From assembly GCF_003966735.1 (NCBI RefSeq), contig NZ_AP017378.1, forward strand, positions 853,501-917,500: a stretch of 64,000 bases of DNA, read 5' to 3'. Shown piece after piece: positions 17,054 through 24,668 of the stretch. Source of the stretch: Desulfovibrio ferrophilus (lineage in GTDB: Bacteria; Desulfobacterota; Desulfovibrionia; Desulfovibrionales; Desulfovibrionaceae). The position numbers and the translations under genes are program-made. Position 1 is the first letter of the stretch; every line of letters begins with the position of its first letter. The notes beneath the pieces are model-generated. The model had not been told where the DNA came from. It saw nothing but the letters and a program-made list of their open reading frames with translations, and did not search any database.

Positions 17054-17872
17054 ATGCCCAATGTCGCCCTGGATACCATTATGCCCGACACCGTGACTTG
17101 TTCCGGGTACTGCAGTGCCTGTGGGCATGTGCACGTTTTGCGTGCTGGTGAGGCTTTGGCCCCTGCGTATGAACTGATTGGCAGGCTCCGGGAGAAGGGA
17201 CGGATCGATTTGGATGTGCCCGAGGCAGAGGTTGATCCACGATTTTCAGTGGATTATCTGAATGGCCCGGCACGTGGGCAGATGTTCGGCGTGTTGGCGT
17301 ATCGGGATGCTCAGGGGCTTGCTGGAGTACTGAAGGCTTTCTCGTGTCAGTATAATGCGTCGTGGTTGGTGCCTGGCTGGGTGCCGCCGGTTGTGGATGT
17401 GGAGGCCTTTGCCAGCGTGCATGACCCGGTGGAACGGCGTATTAAGGCCTTGGGGCGGGAGATTGATGCCTTGCCCCAGGATGACTCCGGACGCTTGGCC
17501 CTGAAGCAGGAACGCAAGACCCTGGCTCAGCGTAATATGAAGGAACTGCATGCGTTGTATCAGTTGCGGAATTTTCGGGGGCTGACTTCTCCCATGAGCG
17601 AAGCCTTTCTTGGGGCCGGTGGTTTGCCCACTGGTACAGGTGATTGCTGCGCCCCCAAACTGTTGCAGTATGCAGCATTGCATGGTTTGACCCCCACAGG
17701 GTTGGTCGAGTTCTATTGGGGGCGAGAAAACAGTTCCGGCACACGGATTCAGGGAGAGTTCTACCCCGCTTGTGCGGAACGCTGTGCCCCGATCCTGGGG
17801 TTCATGCTCTGTGGGCTGGATGAGGATGATCGAAGTTCCTGTGACTCCCACGTGACAACGGATAAGAGATGA
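17054..17872 (+). CDS. Companion protein of an RluA-type pseudouridine synthase (split N-terminal domain)
   Basis: A 272-residue protein whose stop overlaps the start of the RluA gene (17869-17872). It opens with a possible zinc knuckle (CSGYCSACGHVHVL), has a charged helical middle (ERRIKALGREIDALPQDDSG) and a conserved-looking block GGLPTGTGDCCAPKLLQYAA. In several other bacteria, as I recall, a similar domain is fused to the N-terminus of RluA-like enzymes of about 550 residues; here it is a separate gene. It may bind the RNA substrate or assist catalysis. The start at 17054 is uncertain (17081 is the alternative). Confidence 0.7.
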   Translation: MPNVALDTIMPDTVTCSGYCSACGHVHVLRAGEALAPAYELIGRLREKGRIDLDVPEAEVDPRFSVDYLNGPARGQMFGVLAYRDAQGLAGVLKAFSCQYNASWLVPGWVPPVVDVEAFASVHDPVERRIKALGREIDALPQDDSGRLALKQERKTLAQRNMKELHALYQLRNFRGLTSPMSEAFLGAGGLPTGTGDCCAPKLLQYAALHGLTPTGLVEFYWGRENSSGTRIQGEFYPACAERCAPILGFMLCGLDEDDRSSCDSHVTTDKR

Positions 17873-18513
17873 GCGACAAGCCTGAACTGGATATTTTGTT
17901 TTCGGATAGCAAGCTGGTTGTGGTCAACAAGCCCTCGGGGCTGCTGTCCGTGCCCGGTCGTGGTCCTGAGAACCAGGACTGTGTCGTGACTCGCATTCAG
18001 GCGTTGTTCCCGGAATGCCGCAGGTTTCCCACCGTACATCGGCTGGACATGGATACGTCTGGTATTCTGGTCCTGGGATTTACGGCACGGACCGTACGTG
18101 AACTCATTGAACAGTTCCAGCAGCGCAGCGTTGCCAAGCGGTATGAGGCCGTGCTCGACGGTCGGGTGGATAAGCCTGAGGGCGCAATCGAGTTATCCCT
18201 TCGGTTGGATCCGTATAATCGTCCTTATCAGATATATGATCCTATCCATGGCAAGTCCGCCCTGACACATTGGCGTAGGCTTGGCGAGGAGAATGGGCGT
18301 ACACGTGTGGAGTTTACCCCCCATACCGGGCGGACCCATCAGCTGCGTGTTCATGCCTCGCATCCCTTGGGCCTTGATTGCCCCATTGTTGGTGATCGGC
18401 TTTATGGGACTGGCACTGCCCCCGGACAATTGAAACTGCATGCCAAATATCTGCGATTTATGCATCCCAAGACCAAGGAAATGATGGAGTTTTCAGTCCC
18501 TCCAGCATTCTAG
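17869..18513 (+). CDS. RluA-family pseudouridine synthase
   Basis: A 214-residue enzyme converting uridine to pseudouridine in tRNA or 23S rRNA. It has the family catalytic motif HRLDMDTSGIL with Asp60, KPSGLLSVPGRG at the start of the fold, and HTGRTHQLRVHASH near the end. It lacks an S4 domain, as RluA itself does, and is most like the RluA tRNA-32 / 23S-746 type. It is translationally coupled (ATGA overlap) to the preceding gene, with which it probably forms one functional unit. Confidence 0.93.
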   Translation: MSDKPELDILFSDSKLVVVNKPSGLLSVPGRGPENQDCVVTRIQALFPECRRFPTVHRLDMDTSGILVLGFTARTVRELIEQFQQRSVAKRYEAVLDGRVDKPEGAIELSLRLDPYNRPYQIYDPIHGKSALTHWRRLGEENGRTRVEFTPHTGRTHQLRVHASHPLGLDCPIVGDRLYGTGTAPGQLKLHAKYLRFMHPKTKEMMEFSVPPAF

Positions 18514-18683
18514 GCCTACGGGGAATGCCTGCCGTGCGGTGCGTTATCCCTGTCGTGATGGTCCTGAACGCCACTCTATTTTTTCGGTAGTCCTGTTTTA
18601 TGAGTTTGAATGACCGTTGCGGGTCATCAAGAGTTTTGCCATAAATCAAATCCAACAATGAGCATTAATACAAGGATAAACCA

Positions 18684-20366
18684 ATGAGTAACGAGCCTGA
18701 TAAGATTATCTATTCCATGCACAGGGTCAGCAAGCATTACGAAAAGCGCCCCATTCTCAAGGATATCTCCCTGTCTTATTTCTATGGCGCCAAGATTGGC
18801 GTGTTGGGTCTGAATGGCTCGGGTAAGAGCTCGTTGCTGAAGATTCTCGCTGGGGTGGATCAGGATTTTGAGGGTGAAACCCATATTTCTCCCGGATATA
18901 CCATTGGATACCTGGAGCAGGAGCCGCTGGTGGACGAATCCCGTACCGTTCGCGAAGTGGTGGAAGAGGGCGTGGCGCAAATTGCTGCCCTGGTGAATGA
19001 GTTCAATGCAATCAACGAGAAGTTTGCGGAGCCCATGGAGCCGGAAGAGATGGACGCTCTGCTTGAGAAGCAGGCAAACGTGCAGGAAAAAATGGACGCT
19101 GCCGGTGCTTGGGATTTGGAATCCCGCCTGGAGATGGCCATGGACGCTTTGCGGTGCCCTCCCGGTGATACCCTTGTCTCCGTCATTTCCGGTGGTGAGC
19201 GTCGCCGTGTGGCTCTGTGCCGCTTACTGTTGCAAAAGCCTGATATCTTATTGCTGGATGAGCCCACCAACCATTTGGACGCCGAATCCGTCTCCTGGTT
19301 GGAACGGCATCTGAGTGATTACGCAGGCACCATCATTGCTGTGACCCATGATCGCTATTTCCTGGATAACGTGGCGGGGTGGATTCTGGAACTGGACAGC
19401 GGCAGAGGTATTCCCTGGAAGGGCAATTATTCGTCCTGGCTGGAGCAGAAGGAAAAGCGCTTGGCTAATGAGGCCAAGTCCGACGACAAGCGTCGCAAGA
19501 CCCTGGCTCGCGAGTTGGAGTGGATTCGCATGTCACCCAAGGGCCGCCGTTCCAAAAGCAAGGCTCGCATTGCCGCCTATGAAGAATTGGCGGGGAACGA
19601 GAGCGAATCGAGAGGGCGCGAGCTTGAGCTGTTCATTCCACCCGGACCGCGTCTGGGGAAGACTGTGATCGAGGCCCAAGGTTTGCGCAAGCAGGCAGGC
19701 GACAAGCTGCTGGTAGAGGATATGAACTTTATCCTGCCCGCAGGCGGTATCATCGGTATTATCGGACCCAACGGTGCGGGTAAGACCACCTTGTTCAGGA
19801 TGATCGCAGGTCAGGAAAAACCCGATGCCGGTGAACTGGTGCTGGGCAAGACCGTCCAGTGCGCCCATGTGGATCAGCATCGAAGTGCCCTGGGTGATGA
19901 CATGACAGTGTTCGAGGCCATTTCAGGCGGACAGGAGACAATCCGCATGGGGACGCGTGAAATCAATGCCCGGGCCTATGTTGGAAAGTTCAATCTGACA
20001 GGATCCGATCAGCAGAAAAAATGCTCCGTTCTTTCGGGTGGTGAGCGCAACAGGGTGCATCTAGCTCTGATGCTCAAAGAGGGCGGCAACGTTCTGCTGC
20101 TTGACGAACCCACCAACGATTTGGATGTGAATACCATTCGAGCCTTGGAAGAGGCACTGTTGAATTTTGGTGGCTGTGTGCTGGTTGTCAGCCACGATCG
20201 TTGGTTCCTGGATCGTGTTGCAACACATATTCTGGCCTTTGAGGGTGATTCCAAGACCTATTTCTACGAGGGGTCCTATTCCGAGTACGAAGCGGACCGT
20301 AAGAAGCGCTTGGGCAAGGAAGCCGACCAGCCTCACCGTATCAAATACCGCAGACTGACCCGTTAG
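18684..20366 (+). CDS. ettA: Energy-dependent translational throttle protein EttA (ABC-F)
   Basis: A 560-residue protein with two tandem ABC domains and no membrane segment. Domain 1 has Walker A GLNGSGKSS, signature ISGGERRRVALCRLLL and LLLDEPTNHLD; domain 2 has GPNGAGKTT, LSGGERNRVHLALML and LLLDEPTNDLD. The EttA arm insertion follows YLEQEPLVDESRTVREVVEE. The linker contains SPKGRRSKSKARIAAYEEL. Known EttA binds the ribosomal E site and gates entry into elongation according to ATP level. Length and N-terminus (MSNEPDKIIYSMHRVSKHYE) match. Confidence 0.95.
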   Translation: MSNEPDKIIYSMHRVSKHYEKRPILKDISLSYFYGAKIGVLGLNGSGKSSLLKILAGVDQDFEGETHISPGYTIGYLEQEPLVDESRTVREVVEEGVAQIAALVNEFNAINEKFAEPMEPEEMDALLEKQANVQEKMDAAGAWDLESRLEMAMDALRCPPGDTLVSVISGGERRRVALCRLLLQKPDILLLDEPTNHLDAESVSWLERHLSDYAGTIIAVTHDRYFLDNVAGWILELDSGRGIPWKGNYSSWLEQKEKRLANEAKSDDKRRKTLARELEWIRMSPKGRRSKSKARIAAYEELAGNESESRGRELELFIPPGPRLGKTVIEAQGLRKQAGDKLLVEDMNFILPAGGIIGIIGPNGAGKTTLFRMIAGQEKPDAGELVLGKTVQCAHVDQHRSALGDDMTVFEAISGGQETIRMGTREINARAYVGKFNLTGSDQQKKCSVLSGGERNRVHLALMLKEGGNVLLLDEPTNDLDVNTIRALEEALLNFGGCVLVVSHDRWFLDRVATHILAFEGDSKTYFYEGSYSEYEADRKKRLGKEADQPHRIKYRRLTR

Positions 20367-20419
20367 TGCCCTGAGTCTCTGCCCAAGGGCAAATACCCCG
20401 GAAATGTTGCTCGAGAGTG

Positions 20420-20453
20420 AAGGCCCTCCGCGAGAGTGGAGGGCCTTTTTTCG
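20420..20453 (+). terminator. Intrinsic terminator after ettA
   Basis: A perfect 10-bp stem AAGGCCCTCC / GGAGGGCCTT with loop GCGAGAGT and a run of T's. Confidence 0.92.
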
Positions 20454-20514
20454 GTTGCTAAGTACCTGTTGAATTGGATTATTCAAAAAAATAAAATATA
20501 TTTGTTTTTTCTTG

Positions 20515-20520
20515 TTGACA
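20515..20520 (+). promoter_or_regulatory. Candidate promoter of the structured leader / RRM gene
   Basis: A perfect TTGACA is preceded by a very A+T-rich stretch (20480-20512) that could act as an UP element. The -10 is not clear; GATGAC or ATGACT at 17-18 bp spacing is the best available. Confidence 0.4.
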
Positions 20521-20561
20521 AAGCGGCAGGAAAGGTCGATGACTACCCAAGTCTGAATTGT

Positions 20562-20667
20562 CCAGCGGCACCCGGTTGAGGTGCGATCACACGAGTTGAT
20601 CAGAGCTGGTTGAGTTAAATTCGAAGAACAAGGAGCTTTGGCACTTTGTGCAAAGGTCCTTTTTTTG
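20562..20667 (+). ncRNA. Structured RNA element ending in an intrinsic terminator, upstream of the RRM gene
   Basis: Three nested helices form a three-way junction: CCAGC (20562-20566) with GCTGG (20605-20609), enclosing GCACC/GGTGC (20568-20572 with 20580-20584) and GATCA/TGATC (20585-20589 with 20597-20601). A terminator hairpin follows (arms AAGGA..CTTTG and CAAAG..TCCTT, 20630-20660) with seven or more T's. It could be a small RNA or a transcription-attenuating leader for the RRM gene, whose start is 55 bp downstream. It does not match a riboswitch class I can recall. Confidence 0.5.
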
Positions 20668-20721
20668 TATGGCATGATGTGTGCCAGTTCTTGTTATTAC
20701 TTATTTGTTGGAGTTTATTGA

Positions 20722-20985
20722 ATGTCCAAGAGTCTTTATGTTGGAAATCTGCCCTGGTCCGCCACCGAGAGCGATGTGCGCAATGCTTTCGAGGCCTATG
20801 GTGAAGTTATGTCTGTCAAGCTGATCGAAGATCGCGAGACCGGTCGCCCCCGTGGCTTCGGTTTTGTTGAGATGGACGACCAGGGTGCTTTGGAGGCCGT
20901 TCAGGCTCTCGACGGCACTGATTTCGACGGTCGCAATATCAAAGTCAACGAAGCCAAGCCCCGCGAGCCCCGTCCGCGTTGGTAG
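20722..20985 (+). CDS. RNA-binding protein with a single RRM
   Basis: An 87-residue protein consisting of one RNA recognition motif: RNP2 is SLYVGNLPWS (4-13) and RNP1 is RGFGFVEM near residue 45-52, followed by a short basic proline-rich tail (KPREPRPRW). TTGGAG lies upstream of the ATG. Bacterial single-RRM proteins are small RNA chaperones, often linked to cold or stress adaptation. It is monocistronic, with its own terminator and an unusual structured leader. Confidence 0.95.
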   Translation: MSKSLYVGNLPWSATESDVRNAFEAYGEVMSVKLIEDRETGRPRGFGFVEMDDQGALEAVQALDGTDFDGRNIKVNEAKPREPRPRW

Positions 20986-21017
20986 CCATTGGCTGCTGAG
21001 TTGATTCTCAGTAATTT

Positions 21018-21050
21018 AGCCCATCCCTCTTTTGAGGGGTGGGCTTTTTT
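21018..21050 (+). terminator. Intrinsic terminator after the RRM gene
   Basis: A 12-bp stem AGCCCATCCCTC / GAGGGGTGGGCT (one mismatch or wobble) with a TTTT loop and a T-run. Confidence 0.93.
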
Positions 21051-21128
21051 AATGCAATTTTTTGATGTACTCACTAGTTCGGTGGTAGATTTCTGTTTTG
21101 TTGAGAAGTGAACGGAGGCGTAAGGCCA

Positions 21129-21829
21129 GTGTGGGCGAGGATGGCATTGATTGCGACCACAATGATGGTTCTTGTCTGGACTCCCGTTTTGGGCAAAACT
21201 CCAGAGTCCGTTGTGCTTGTAACTCAAGATCTGTGCCCATATGGCTGTTCGGATGAGGAGGGTGTGTTTGACGGATTTTTTGTTAGAAAGGTCAGACGAG
21301 CCTTCGAGCAGATGGGTGTTTCACTCCAACTTGTCGTTGTTCCTTGGCGACGAGCTTTGCACATGGTTGAAGCGGGGGATGCTCAAGGGTACTTTCCAGC
21401 CTATCGAGGGGCCCAGCGAGATGCTGAGGGGCAGGTGTTTGTACAATTGGACGATGATGGATGGAACTGGTTTCTGCTTAGGGAGAGTCCTCTGGATCCT
21501 TTGGCGGACTCATTCAAGAAGTCGGCGAAAGTGGCAGGAATCCGGGGGGGAGCCATGCAGAAATGGCTTCAGGATAATGGCTACAATATGTCTAAATGCC
21601 CAGCAGCGGTCGGTGAGCTGGTAGAGATGCTTGTTGTGGGTCGTTTTGACGCCATCCTGGACAGCAGGCATACTGTCCAGGATATTCTGCGTCGAAGGGG
21701 ACTTGAAAAGAAGGTCAGGGTTGTGCAGATGAAGACGAGCCCTTGGGGGTGTATTTTTCAAAGGAATTTGTTCACCGGTATCCGGACTTCCTGAAAACGT
21801 TTGGCTCCGCCATTGCGGCGGGCAAATGA
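21129..21829 (+). pseudogene. Periplasmic binding-protein-like gene with a frameshift near its 3' end
   Basis: From GTG 21129 (GGAGG upstream) the frame encodes a signal peptide (MALIATTMMVLVWTPVLG) and an SBP_bac_3-like domain (VVLVTQDLCPYGCSDEEG, VVPWRRALHMVEAGDAQGYF). In this frame the end is abnormal and stops at 21794. From about 21734 another frame gives DEPLGVYFSKEFVHRYPDF, then LKTFGSAIAAGK and a stop at 21829, which is exactly how this family normally ends. One missing base around 21729-21734 (AAGACGAG, perhaps once AAAGACGAG) explains it. It may be a recent pseudogene, a sequencing error or, less likely, programmed frameshifting. The homologues are orphan sensors of polar compounds. 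Confidence 0.75.
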
Positions 21830-21924
21830 ACTTGCTGTTTTTTTAGCTTTTTTGGGGTGCAACACCCTCATCGATTGTTTCAGTTTAGAGCGATCCTTTT
21901 GTTTCGTTATTATCTTGCTACGCG

Positions 21925-22530
21925 TTAGATTGCCGTTGCCAAGTCCCGTTGCCATTTGAGGGCTAATACGGAACGGTATGCCTCTTGACCTTCAAAATAT
22001 GCCTGAAGGCTGCTTCGAGTGTCCTTGCACATGTATTCCATCAGTGGCTGTGAAACGTATTGTGCTTTTTCGAGAGCCGAGGCGACCCACTTGTCCCAGA
22101 CATGATAGTAATTATCGATATCGTCTGGACGGAGGACTTTGCGACAGTTGGGGCAATTGCAAGCTAGAGGTATTTCCTGGTCAATGTTGAACAACCCATA
22201 TTCATCGCAAATTTCTTCGCCCTCGAAGATGTCGCGAATGGCAATTTCAAAGCCGTACCCTGTGCTGATGGTGTTGCAGTTGCAACGGTGGTTCACGTAT
22301 TTGGCGTTGTCCCAGCTCAGAATACGAATTCCTTTTTCATCAATGTAAGAATACTTGTCCACGATCCCCTGATGAAGGTGATCCAAAGTGTTGAAGGCTG
22401 ATTCCGGCAGTTCGATTTCGAGGCAATCTTTGACGTAGACGATGGTGCCCTTGGGAATGTCTGCGGTTGCGAACACTCCGTTGCCAATGTGGGAATTCAC
22501 GAATTGCAATGTCGTGTACGGATGAATCAT
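21925..22530 (-). CDS. SET-domain protein (putative protein lysine methyltransferase)
   Basis: A 201-residue protein. Motifs of the SET fold: HIGNGVFATADIPKGTIVYV at the start, YVNHRCNCNT (the NHxCxxN S-adenosylmethionine site), GEEICDEYG (counterpart of GEELxxDYG) and a post-SET-like CNCPNCR zinc cluster. It would transfer methyl groups from S-adenosylmethionine to lysines of a target protein. The start at 22530 (MIHPYTTLQFVNS) follows AGAGGA; a longer open frame upstream lacks a ribosome site. SET proteins are sporadic in bacteria. No target gene is evident nearby. Confidence 0.85.
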   Translation of the reverse strand: MIHPYTTLQFVNSHIGNGVFATADIPKGTIVYVKDCLEIELPESAFNTLDHLHQGIVDKYSYIDEKGIRILSWDNAKYVNHRCNCNTISTGYGFEIAIRDIFEGEEICDEYGLFNIDQEIPLACNCPNCRKVLRPDDIDNYYHVWDKWVASALEKAQYVSQPLMEYMCKDTRSSLQAYFEGQEAYRSVLALKWQRDLATAI

Positions 22531-22969
22531 TCGTGCGTCCTCTTCGGATTGTGCCTGTGCCGTGGGCCTGATGCTTCTGGCCAGATGCGTCACGTGGAAA
22601 GGGGTAACGAGGAAGAACCATTTTCTTCCATATGTCATGGGTCTTGAGCCAGTTTGTCAGATGTGGAAACCGTGTCGGAGCGTTTTATGCCTCGGGCAGG
22701 ATGAGCCTGAGCAATTCGAATGCCATTTTTAATGCTCTGTAATTAATGAATATATTTTTACATTGGGGAGTATTGAGATCAACGTGTTCCGGTTCGCGGT
22801 TATGAGACTTCCTAAAAGCTTGGGCCGGAGTGTTGCTGTGTGCACAGTCTGTCGTTGGCCCCAGTGACAAGAGTGAGAGTTGCGGGTTGAGGTTTGCGAT
22901 TTGGAGCGATTGTTTTGGATGAGGTGTTAGAGTTCAAGAAGCGTTTGCTTTGTGTATAGGTTTTATGAA
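22531..22969. other. Intergenic region with no gene seen
   Basis: About 440 bp between the SET gene and the bidirectional terminator at 22970. A 61-codon reverse frame (22685-22870) has no ribosome site and an atypical composition. Nothing else is supported. Confidence 0.5.
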
Positions 22970-23011
22970 AACAAGAAGAGCCTGCAGCCATCGCTGCAGG
23001 CTCTTCTTGTT
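22970..23011. terminator. Long perfect hairpin, terminator of the HU gene
   Basis: A perfect 19-bp stem (arms 22970-22988 and 22993-23011, core AGAGCCTGCAGC) with loop CATC. It lies 20 bp past the HU-like gene's stop on the minus strand and could act in both directions. Confidence 0.85.
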
Positions 23012-23029
23012 GGGTTTGCTTGGGTGGTG

Positions 23030-23584
23030 TTAGAATGAATCCTTGGCTTTTTTCCAGGCGATCTTGAGTTCTCCTAGAGCCTTGTCCAGTCCGGTTTTAA
23101 CTTCGCCCCAGGCTTTGCCACCTGAGTCTGCAGCTTTTTTTAGCCGATCTCCGGCATCCTCATAAAGGGTTTGTGCATTATCCAGATATTGCTTGGCTTC
23201 CTTGCCAATTTGATCAGGGTTTTTGATTTTAGTCTCGATTTTGGACTTGATGTCCCCCACAGTCTTGGAGATATCCTTGAATTGCAGCCAGTCCAGGCCG
23301 AAATGGGGTGAGTTGGCTGCATTCTTCAATTCTGTTCCTGCCTTGAACGTTACGGCCTTGTGAGCTTTGATCTTAAGGGGGGCGCCGGTTTGCGGATTTC
23401 GACCTGTTCTGGCTTTGCGCTTGCTTACGCCGAAGGTTCCAAATCCTCGGAACTGTATGCTATTTCCAGATGAGAGCTCTCGGGTGAGAGCTTCAAGCAC
23501 GGTATCGACTACGATCATGCCCTGACTCGTTGATTCAAGCTCGGCGCGTTGTGCCACCTGTTTGGCGAAATCCTGCTTCTTCAT
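23030..23584 (-). CDS. HU/IHF-family DNA-binding protein with a C-terminal helical extension
   Basis: A 184-residue protein. Residues 1-95 are a complete HU fold: MKKQDFAKQVAQRAELESTS, then GNSIQFRGFGTFGVSKRKAR, TGRNPQTGAPLKIKA and HKAVTFKAGTELKNA. Normal HU stops there at about 90 residues. The extra 90 residues are a lysine-rich amphipathic region (DIKSKIETKIKNPDQIGKEA, DRLKKAADSGGKAWGEVKTG) that looks like a long coiled helix, a histone-H1-like feature. It probably bends or compacts DNA. The start follows AGGA; it is monocistronic. Confidence 0.9.
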   Translation of the reverse strand: MKKQDFAKQVAQRAELESTSQGMIVVDTVLEALTRELSSGNSIQFRGFGTFGVSKRKARTGRNPQTGAPLKIKAHKAVTFKAGTELKNAANSPHFGLDWLQFKDISKTVGDIKSKIETKIKNPDQIGKEAKQYLDNAQTLYEDAGDRLKKAADSGGKAWGEVKTGLDKALGELKIAWKKAKDSF

Positions 23585-23961
23585 GATATCCTCCCGGCAT
23601 TGCTTTGGCGTAATTGATCAGATTAGATATTTGTTGAAGAACATAGCTGATTTTATACAGAAGTGACAATGGGGAGGGAATGGAGTTTTTAATGCCATTG
23701 TTTTTGCATCGGATGTGAGAGCCTGTAGACCTTCTTTGCTTTTCTGATTTTGTGTTTTGGGTTGGTCGGGCTGACCTCCTTGGCTCTCTTTTGAAATCAT
23801 GTGGACGAAGTGTCTGTCTGAGGTTGTTTCTCGATTCGTGTTTTGTATCCCCTCGATTTATATTTCCATTTTGTATTGCATTTGATTATAAGCGCTAATC
23901 TTTATGGTTGGTAGAGGTTGGCCGATGGTGCTTTTGTTATCAATAAATTTTTGGAGTTTTC
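23585..23961. other. Intergenic region, A+T-rich, no gene seen
   Basis: A stretch of 377 bp between the divergent HU gene and the periplasmic hypothetical. It is A+T-rich and probably holds both promoters. A 60-codon reverse frame (23618-23800) has no ribosome site or recognisable content. Confidence 0.5.
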
Positions 23962-24387
23962 GTGCGCAAGTCATTTGTGATGATCTTTTTGCTGTTGTTG
24001 GTGGCATCTGCGTCCGTTGCCTCCACTCCACTTGAAACCCTCAAGGCTGAGGCTGCAAAGGGCGTTGGTGGCAATGTGTCTGTTGTGGATGCCGAGCAGG
24101 ATGAAGAAGGCCTGTTTGTGACCTGCATGAAAGATGGATTTTCCTATCAATTTACAATTTCCAGCGACATGGAATCTGGTGTGCCGGAGGTCAGGAGGCT
24201 GAAGGTTGAAGGCAGGCAGGCTGAATTCTTTGATGCAGGCGTCATGGGGGCGAAGGGGTTGCTTGTGCAGTTGGCTTCAGACAGAAGCCTTGTGCTACTG
24301 GTTGTTGATGCCAGTATGTCTGGCAAGGGTGTTTCTCTGGAATTTTTGCGGGAAGTTGTAGGGCGAATGAATTTGGATTTGCTTTAG
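23962..24387 (+). CDS. Exported hypothetical protein, 141 aa
   Basis: A GTG start with TTGGAG upstream. Signal peptide MRKSFVMIFLLLLVASASVA, cleaved near ASA/STP, then a small alpha/beta domain (FVTCMKDGFSYQFTISSDME, LLVQLASDRSLVLLVVDASM). No family is recognised. It lies 280 bp upstream of the adenylate cyclase gene in the same direction, but with a large gap and no obvious functional link. Confidence 0.75.
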   Translation: MRKSFVMIFLLLLVASASVASTPLETLKAEAAKGVGGNVSVVDAEQDEEGLFVTCMKDGFSYQFTISSDMESGVPEVRRLKVEGRQAEFFDAGVMGAKGLLVQLASDRSLVLLVVDASMSGKGVSLEFLREVVGRMNLDLL

Positions 24388-24668
24388 ATCAGGCAGTATG
24401 CTGCGAAGATCAAGGCTCATTCGTGGTTTCTGATAACACCGGATGAGTCTTTTTCTGCTTGAGCTTCTCGTGGACTATCGAGGAACGTTTTTAGTTGTTA
24501 GGCGAGGGGGAAAATTTTCTGGCATTGGTGGTAATTGTTTTTATAATGATTGATATTGTCAAACGACCTGAATTAAGAGATATTTAGTGTGCTTTGCAAT
24601 GTATTATAAGTCCTGAAATCATCATCTTTTGAGAGGGGGGCCAGGCTGTCTGTCTGGTCAGAGTGTGT

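Noticed and set aside
22685-22870. Reverse 61-codon frame between the SET and HU genes
   Set aside because: No ribosome site, no hydrophobic core pattern, no recognisable family.
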